DNA from: Micromonospora coriariae
GTDB taxonomy: Bacteria; Actinomycetota; Actinomycetes; Mycobacteriales; Micromonosporaceae
DNA: 64,000 nucleotides
Direction of reading: 5' to 3'
Assembly (NCBI RefSeq): GCF_900091455.1
Contig: NZ_LT607412.1
Location: 6,200,001-6,264,000 of the forward strand
Numbering within the stretch: position 1 is the stretch's first letter; every line of letters starts with the position of its first letter. A program made the position numbers and the translations under genes. The notes below the pieces were generated by a model that ran no database searches, was not told the origin of the DNA, and saw only the letters and a program-made list of their open reading frames with translations. Positions 59,674 to 64,000 of the stretch are shown here, in pieces.

Positions 59674-61025
59674 TGCAGGCTTTCCGGCAGGGTGACGCGG
59701 AAGCGGGCGCCTCCGCCAGGGCGGTCGGTGACTGTGGCGTGCCCACGGTGCGCGGCGGCGTGCTGGGCGACCAGCGCGAGTCCGAGACCGGTACCGTCGC
59801 CGGCGCCGCGGGTGTGGGCGGCACGCCCGCGGACGAAGCGGTCAAAAATCGCCCGCCGGTCCTCGACGGGCACGCCCGGGCCATCGTCCTCGACCTCGAT
59901 GACGCCGGCGTCGCCGTCGCGGCTCAACCGGACGCTCGCGGGACCGCCCCCGTAGGTCACGGCGTTGTCGAGCAGATTGGTCAGGATCTGGGCGATACGC
60001 CGCCGTTCGACCCGCCACGTCGCGGGTGCGTCCGACGCGAGGTGGACGAGCGAGGCCGGCAGGTCGAGCGCATGGCAGGCATCGCGGGCCAGCGCCACCA
60101 CGTCCACTGCTCCCCGGTGGGCGGGCTGGTCGCTACGAGCCAGGTCGATCAGGTCGTTGACGAGCCGTTGGAACCGGTCGATCTCCTCGGCGACGAGCCC
60201 GGCGGCGGTGGCGGTTCGCTCGTCCTGGTGCTCCCGGCGACGCGCCAGGACGCTGGCCGCCGCGGCGAGGGTCTGCAGGGGTGAGCGCAGTTCGTGGCTG
60301 ACGTCGGCGGCGAAGCGGCGGTCCCGCTCGATGCGATTGGCGAGTTGGTCGACCATCTGGTTGAACGAGGAGGACAGCCGCGTCAGGTCGGGGTCGGTGG
60401 CCGGGTCGAGGCGGGCGGTGAAGTCGCCGGCGGCGATCTTCTCGGCGGCGTCGGCGACGGCCGTCAGCGGGCGCAGCCCGTGCCGGGTCGCGTACCAGCC
60501 GAGGGCCGCGCCGGACCCGGCGACCATGATCGCGACGGTGGTCAGCGCGAGTGCCAGGACCTGGAACGTCTGCTCCAGCTCGCGCAGAGAGTTGACCTCG
60601 AAGTACGTCGCCGTCGCGGACAGGGGCACCCCGACCACCAGGGCGGGTTGACCGTCGACGCGTACGCGCTGCACCGCTGGCTCCCCCGAGGCGACCGCCC
60701 GTCGCAGGTCGACAGGTATGGCGGTGGTGGTGCCGGGGTCGGCGGTCCGGGCGTACCACTCGCCGTCCAGGTGCAGCACGGGCCGCCGGCCGCCGCCCGT
60801 GTCCAGTGACCGAAGCACCTCCACCACGTCGGGGGTGTCGGTGTCCAGCCCGGCACGGACCACTGCGGCGTCGAAGTACGCGGCGCGCAGCGCGGTGCGT
60901 TCCCGCTCGTCGATCAGGGAGCGACGGGTCAGCTCGTACGAGACCAGGGCCATCGACGCGGCGAGCAGGAGCGCTCCGACGGCGAACGCGGCGGTGACCC
61001 TTGTGCGCAGTCCGAGGCGTCTCAT
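59670..61025 (-). CDS. OmpR-type sensor histidine kinase
   Basis: The 451-residue product has helix 1 (about 10-30), an extracellular sensor (about 35-150), helix 2 (about 154-178), a HAMP domain (about 180-232), HisKA with phospho-acceptor H244 (DVSHELRSPLQTL) and an HATPase domain (LTNLLDNAVTYGG, VEDDGPGVP, GTGLGLALV). ATG 61025 overlaps the response-regulator stop (ATGA); the frame upstream to 61217 is not coding for this gene. Order and pattern resemble CseC/MtrB-type envelope-stress kinases. Confidence 0.92.
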   Translation of the reverse strand: MRRLGLRTRVTAAFAVGALLLAASMALVSYELTRRSLIDERERTALRAAYFDAAVVRAGLDTDTPDVVEVLRSLDTGGGRRPVLHLDGEWYARTADPGTTTAIPVDLRRAVASGEPAVQRVRVDGQPALVVGVPLSATATYFEVNSLRELEQTFQVLALALTTVAIMVAGSGAALGWYATRHGLRPLTAVADAAEKIAAGDFTARLDPATDPDLTRLSSSFNQMVDQLANRIERDRRFAADVSHELRSPLQTLAAAASVLARRREHQDERTATAAGLVAEEIDRFQRLVNDLIDLARSDQPAHRGAVDVVALARDACHALDLPASLVHLASDAPATWRVERRRIAQILTNLLDNAVTYGGGPASVRLSRDGDAGVIEVEDDGPGVPVEDRRAIFDRFVRGRAAHTRGAGDGTGLGLALVAQHAAAHRGHATVTDRPGGGARFRVTLPESLQ

Positions 61026-61711
61026 CGCTGCAGCTTGTAGCCCAGGCCCCGCAGCGTGACCAGGTGCCGGGGGGTCGCCGGGTCCGACTCGATCTTCTGC
61101 CGCAGCCGGCCGACATGCACGTCGACCAGCCTCTCGTCGCCGCTGTCGTAGCCCCAGACCCGTTGCAGCAACTGCTGGCGGGACAGCACCCGGCCGGCGT
61201 GTTCGGCAAGCTCGCACAGAAGCCGGAACTCGGTGCGCGTGACCGGTACGGGTTGGCCGGCGCGGCGTACCTCTCCCCCGTCGGGGCTGATCTCGAGCTC
61301 GCCGAATGCGAGCACGGGCACGGGCTCCGGCGCCGGTCCCCCGACGCCGGTACGGGCGCGGCGGCGCAGGGCGCGCAGCCGCGCGGTCAGTTCCTTGATC
61401 GCCACCGGCTTGACGACGTAGTCGTCGGCGCCGGCCTCGAGGGCGGCGACGATGTCGTGCGTGTCGTCGCGGGCGCTGACCACCACGACCGGCACGTCAT
61501 CGTCGCGGCGCAGGTGCCGGATGCACTCGAAGCCGTCGAGGCCGGGCAGCATCAGGTCGACCAACACGTAGTCCGCCGGATCGCGACGCTGCACGCGCAG
61601 GCCCTCCTCGGCCGTGGCGGCGCCCACAGCGTCGTAGCCCTCGTCCTCAAGTGCGAGCAGCAGTGCCAGGCGGATGCGGTCGTCGTCCTCGATCACCAGT
61701 ACGGCCGTCAT
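61022..61711 (-). CDS. OmpR-type response regulator (CseB/MtrA-like)
   Basis: The 229-residue product has a receiver with phospho-acceptor D52 (LVDLMLPGLDG) and switch lysine in YVVKPV, and an OmpR winged helix (about 135-229: LTRTEFRLL-type segment, VWGYDSGDERLVDVHVGRLRQKIE in part, LRGLGYKLQR). ATG 61711 begins at MTAVLVIEDD. It is the first gene of the regulator-kinase-lipoprotein operon and is divergent from the STAS gene. Direct repeats at 61773-61788 may be its own binding site. Confidence 0.93.
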   Translation of the reverse strand: MTAVLVIEDDDRIRLALLLALEDEGYDAVGAATAEEGLRVQRRDPADYVLVDLMLPGLDGFECIRHLRRDDDVPVVVVSARDDTHDIVAALEAGADDYVVKPVAIKELTARLRALRRRARTGVGGPAPEPVPVLAFGELEISPDGGEVRRAGQPVPVTRTEFRLLCELAEHAGRVLSRQQLLQRVWGYDSGDERLVDVHVGRLRQKIESDPATPRHLVTLRGLGYKLQR

Positions 61712-61772
61712 ACCCGGCATCATCCCCAGCCCACCGGCCACGCGGCCAACCGCGCCGGCCGGCTGGCGGATT

Positions 61773-61788
61773 TGTCACGCAACTGTCA
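61773..61788. promoter_or_regulatory. Direct TGTCA repeats in the regulator/STAS spacer
   Basis: TGTCA at 61773-61777 and at 61784-61788 are 11 bp apart, the spacing used by tandem OmpR-type dimers; a related TGTCG lies at 61825-61829. They are in the 154-bp divergent spacer between the response regulator and the STAS gene. Confidence 0.45.
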
Positions 61789-61865
61789 TAGATCCGCGCG
61801 GTGACCGCCAAGCCGGCACGGCACTGTCGTAGGCGACCGGGTCCGCGAGGGAAAGGGGTACGCCC

Positions 61866-62273
61866 GTGACGGGACCACTCGCACCGCCGCCATGCGCGCT
61901 GCATCTGGTCGAGGTCGGCGTCACCGAACTGGACCTGGCCTGCCTGCCGGCGGCCGGAGCCGTGTTCGACCGGTTGCTGGCCCTGTCCCCCGCGCAGGTC
62001 GTGGTGGACCTGTCCGGGTGCCGGCACATCGATGCCGCCGCCATCGGTCTGTTGCTCGACGTGCACCGGCGGCTGGCCCGTGGCGCCGGGGCTCTCACCA
62101 TTCGCAACCCGAACCCCCGCATCCGGCGCATCCTGCACACCGCTCGCCTGGATCAGGTCCTGCCGATCGTCACCGATCCCCCACCGGACGCCCCGGCGAC
62201 GGGACAGGAACCCACCTCGGCGCAGCCGGCTCTGGTCGCCCACGGCCGAGCATCCGTGACCACCTCGGAGTGA
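61866..62273 (+). CDS. STAS-domain protein without the phosphoserine
   Basis: The 135-residue product has a STAS (anti-sigma-antagonist-like) domain (about 15-105: VVVDLSGCRHIDAAAIGLLLD and RIRRILHTARLDQVLPI). The phosphorylation site normally reads DSSGLG; here it is D56-AAAIG, so the serine is replaced by alanine. GTG 61866 follows AAAGGGG. It is the first gene of a plus-strand run with a zinc-ribbon STAS protein, GlsB/YeaQ and BON genes. No partner kinase or sigma factor is nearby. Confidence 0.87.
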   Translation: MTGPLAPPPCALHLVEVGVTELDLACLPAAGAVFDRLLALSPAQVVVDLSGCRHIDAAAIGLLLDVHRRLARGAGALTIRNPNPRIRRILHTARLDQVLPIVTDPPPDAPATGQEPTSAQPALVAHGRASVTTSE

Positions 62274-62406
62274 GGAGTCGACAGGCTTACCGCCCCCGCA
62301 GTGCCTGAAACGTCAAGTGCGGGACCCGGCCCACCGGTTCGGTCCCGCCCCGAACGCCGTGACCCGCCCGAACCGGCGGGATCCCGGCCCAGGAAGGACC
62401 AGCGGT

Positions 62407-63003
62407 ATGACCGTCGTCCCGGACGATCACCTGATGACACTGATCTGCGACACGTGCGGCGACTCCATCACGTCCACCGCGTGCGTGCTCCCCGACGCCG
62501 AGGTTGTCTGGACCCTGGTGCACGAACACGGCTGGAGTGGTTCCCCCTTCGCCACCGGCCCGCATCGCTGCCCGCACTGCAGCCTGCTGCCAGTCTCCGG
62601 TGGAGGTCAGGCGTCGTACGACAACCACGGTCCCGGGGGCATCCTCGGCATCGACCAGCTCGACGACGTGACGGTCGGCACCGCCACAGGTGACGTCGAC
62701 GGCGGCGACACCATGCGCGCCGCCCTGCGCCACGCGACCGAGATGCAGGGACACGTCGTGGTCGACCTGAGCCGCGTACACCACATCGACTCCGTCGGTC
62801 TCGGCCTGCTCGTCCGCGCCCACCGCGAAGCCCGCGACCGTGGCGTCACGCTGTGCCTGGCCGCGCCGTCGCGGTTCGTCCGCACCGTCCTGCACACCAT
62901 GCGCCTGGACCGGGCCTTCCCCGTCTTCGCGAGCCGCGACGAGGCCCTCACCCAGCTGTCCCAGGGTCTGGAGTCCGCCGCCACGACGGCCGCCCGTCCC
63001 TGA
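62407..63003 (+). CDS. Zinc-ribbon-STAS fusion protein
   Basis: The 198-residue product has two CxxC pairs (C14-C17 and C55-C58: CDTCGD, HRCPHCS) forming an N-terminal zinc-ribbon-like domain, a Gly-rich linker and a STAS domain (about 87-190: VVVDLSRVHHIDSVGLGLLV). At the usual phosphoserine site (second residue after D128) valine is present, although S129 is next to it. ATG 62407 follows AGGAAGGA. The STAS domain is clearly related to that of the preceding gene, 133 bp upstream. The zinc ribbon suggests binding to a protein or nucleic acid. Confidence 0.85.
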   Translation: MTVVPDDHLMTLICDTCGDSITSTACVLPDAEVVWTLVHEHGWSGSPFATGPHRCPHCSLLPVSGGGQASYDNHGPGGILGIDQLDDVTVGTATGDVDGGDTMRAALRHATEMQGHVVVDLSRVHHIDSVGLGLLVRAHREARDRGVTLCLAAPSRFVRTVLHTMRLDRAFPVFASRDEALTQLSQGLESAATTAARP

Positions 63004-63061
63004 TCGACCGACGTGGCCCCCTGATCCCCCCGTCACCGGCAGCGACACCTGAGGAGAGCCC

Positions 63062-63337
63062 ATGACCATCACCGGTCTCGTCACCGCGCTCCTCGTCGGC
63101 GTCACCATCGGCCTGCTCGGCAGGCTCGTCACCCCAGGACGCCGGGAGGCCCCGATCTGGCTGACCGTCGCCGTCGGGGTCGTCGCGGCCCTGGCGGGCA
63201 GCATCGTCGCCCGTCTCGCGGGCGTCGACACCGGTGCACTCAGCCTCCTGGCCGTGCTCGTCCAGGTCAGCCTCGCCGGCATCGGGGTGGTGCTGGTCGT
63301 CGCCACCGCCAGGTCCGAACGGTCCGACTCCACGTGA
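63062..63337 (+). CDS. GlsB/YeaQ/YmgE-family membrane protein
   Basis: The 91-residue product has three helices (about 3-22, 32-52 and 60-82) with the pattern of the transglycosylase-associated/YeaQ family: GLLGRLVTPGRREAP between helices 1 and 2. These proteins are often induced by envelope or oxidative stress; the function is unknown. ATG 63062 follows GGAGAG. It is in the plus-strand STAS run and precedes the BON gene. Confidence 0.8.
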   Translation: MTITGLVTALLVGVTIGLLGRLVTPGRREAPIWLTVAVGVVAALAGSIVARLAGVDTGALSLLAVLVQVSLAGIGVVLVVATARSERSDST

Positions 63338-63420
63338 ATCCAGCACCGGCGCGAGAAGGCCATCCGGCAGCACGGTTCAGGGACTCCGGACCCGGACCGC
63401 CCACGATCGAGGAGCTCCCC

Positions 63421-63720
63421 GTGTACACGCCATGGCCACTACCCGACGAGAACTGGTTCGCCGACGCCTCGAACCAGCCCGAGCAGCACCGCGAGGACGT
63501 GCGGATCGAGGCTCTGGTCGCGCAGCGATTGAGCATCGACTGGACGACGCGGCGCCAGCAGATCATTGTCTCCGTGCAGAACCGGGTCGTCATTCTCGCC
63601 GGCGTGGTGAGTGACACCGAAACCCGACAGGCCGCCGCGGAACTCGCCTGGGACGTGCCCGGTGTCTTCGACGTCTGCAACACGCTGCGGCTCAGCGGTC
63701 AGCGGCGTGGCCACCGGTGA
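63421..63720 (+). CDS. BON-domain protein
   Basis: The 99-residue product carries a BON domain (about 30-95: IEALVAQRLSIDW, VVILAGVVSDTETRQAA, and AWDVPGVFDVCNTL), a putative phospholipid-binding module. No signal peptide is seen, so it is cytoplasmic or membrane-associated. GTG 63421 has GAGGAG 6 nt upstream; a start at GTG 63334, overlapping the YeaQ-family stop (GTGA), is the alternative. It ends a cluster of stress-type genes. Confidence 0.82.
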   Translation: MYTPWPLPDENWFADASNQPEQHREDVRIEALVAQRLSIDWTTRRQQIIVSVQNRVVILAGVVSDTETRQAAAELAWDVPGVFDVCNTLRLSGQRRGHR

Positions 63721-63747
63721 CCGCAGGTCGTCGCCTGTCGTGGCGGC

Positions 63748-64000
63748 TCAGGCGAAGTCAAACAGCGGCGGGAAGGCGAGGACGACCGCCCAGGCCCACC
63801 CGGCGTACACGATCACGTAACGGGTCTGCCATCGTTCCAGGCGGGCGAAGGGCATGCGGCCACGTACGAAGCCGAGGTACAGCCATGCCGACCACGCCAG
63901 GTTGGTGAGCAGGACGAGGTTCTCGCCCAGCGCCGCGGTCTTGTTGGGACTGAAGCCCCATCCGGTGATCCGGCCCGTGATCGCCGCCAGCACCAGCACG
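63748..64000 (-). CDS. Membrane protein, C-terminal part only
   Basis: The frame is open to the window edge and encodes the last 83 or so residues of a membrane protein: WGFSPNKTAALGENLVLLTNLAW, in part, two more helices and PPLFDF at the end. It resembles the C-terminus of DUF4153/permease-prefix-like actinobacterial proteins, but I am not sure. The start lies beyond the window. It is convergent with the BON gene. Confidence 0.6.
   Translation of the reverse strand, partial: VLVLAAITGRITGWGFSPNKTAALGENLVLLTNLAWSAWLYLGFVRGRMPFARLERWQTRYVIVYAGWAWAVVLAFPPLFDFA

Noticed and set aside
1..64000. CRISPR arrays, tRNA or rRNA genes, insertion sequences
   Set aside because: No spaced direct repeats of CRISPR type, no cloverleaf or rRNA-like sequence and no transposase frame were seen by reading; a tRNAscan or ISfinder search would be decisive.

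Overview
The window looks like a chromosomal segment of a high-GC actinomycete, most probably Micromonosporaceae (Micromonospora-like). This is inferred from the very high GC, frequent GTG starts, ATGA/GTGA gene overlaps, actinobacterial families (SARP/AfsR-type regulator, holin-X, rifamycin phosphotransferase, CsbD, SulP-MerR) and a 23-bp GTTAAC-centred palindrome at 19300-19346 of a kind I recall from Micromonospora and Salinispora. I recognised no rRNA, tRNA, CRISPR array, transposase or phage.

Layout. 1-6.9 kb: lysine catabolism by the beta-lysine route. kamA (lysine 2,3-aminomutase) is divergent from the tightly overlapping operon kdd - amidohydrolase - kamD - kamE - kal; kal runs off the left edge, and kce is expected just beyond it. 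6.9-13.5 kb: an exported CHRD-domain protein with SWWSD repeats, a polysaccharide deacetylase, a FAD monooxygenase behind three near-identical 18-bp operators, then an AraC regulator, a DUF385-type F420-linked protein and an aldo/keto reductase. 13.5-25.5 kb: mostly housekeeping and accessory genes (YnfA, CsbD, phosphatase, Lrp, acyl-CoA dehydrogenase with M24 peptidase, GH18 chitinase, an HxlR-peroxiredoxin fusion divergent from an MFS exporter, DUF4037, 5'-3' exonuclease, diacylglycerol-kinase-like protein, holin-X).

25.7-38.6 kb: a large AfsR/SARP-type regulator followed by a small secreted two-cysteine protein whose upstream region carries a heptamer direct repeat, a PLP decarboxylase, an AlkD-like protein, two gene remnants (HIT-like and inositol-monophosphatase-like), an ECF sigma factor with a SnoaL tail, a quinone-oxidoreductase-like MDR protein and a NarL-type two-component pair. 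38.6-45.6 kb: a cysteine-less ArsR, a MarR-MFS operon opposed to a TetR, and GNAT, SDR, esterase and HAD enzymes.

45.6-48.4 kb: a rifamycin phosphotransferase (rph) with a rifamycin-associated element (RAE) in its leader. 48.4-53.6 kb: the operon carboxymuconolactone decarboxylase-like - DUF6220-like membrane protein - membrane-anchored multicopper oxidase, divergent from its own NarL-type kinase/regulator pair. 53.7-57 kb: TetR with two operators, SnoaL protein, Rossmann NAD-binding protein, MFS. 57-64 kb: SulP-STAS transporter coupled to MerR; an OmpR-type regulator - kinase - GerMN lipoprotein operon; divergent from it, a STAS / zinc-ribbon-STAS / GlsB-YeaQ / BON stress-type cluster; then a truncated membrane protein at the right edge.

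The points I would follow up first are the two-cysteine HxlR-peroxiredoxin fusion, the SARP-secreted-peptide locus, the triple operator and 28-bp direct repeat that bracket the FAD monooxygenase, the RAE-rph unit, the MCO operon with its own two-component system, and the two STAS proteins that lack the usual phosphoserine.
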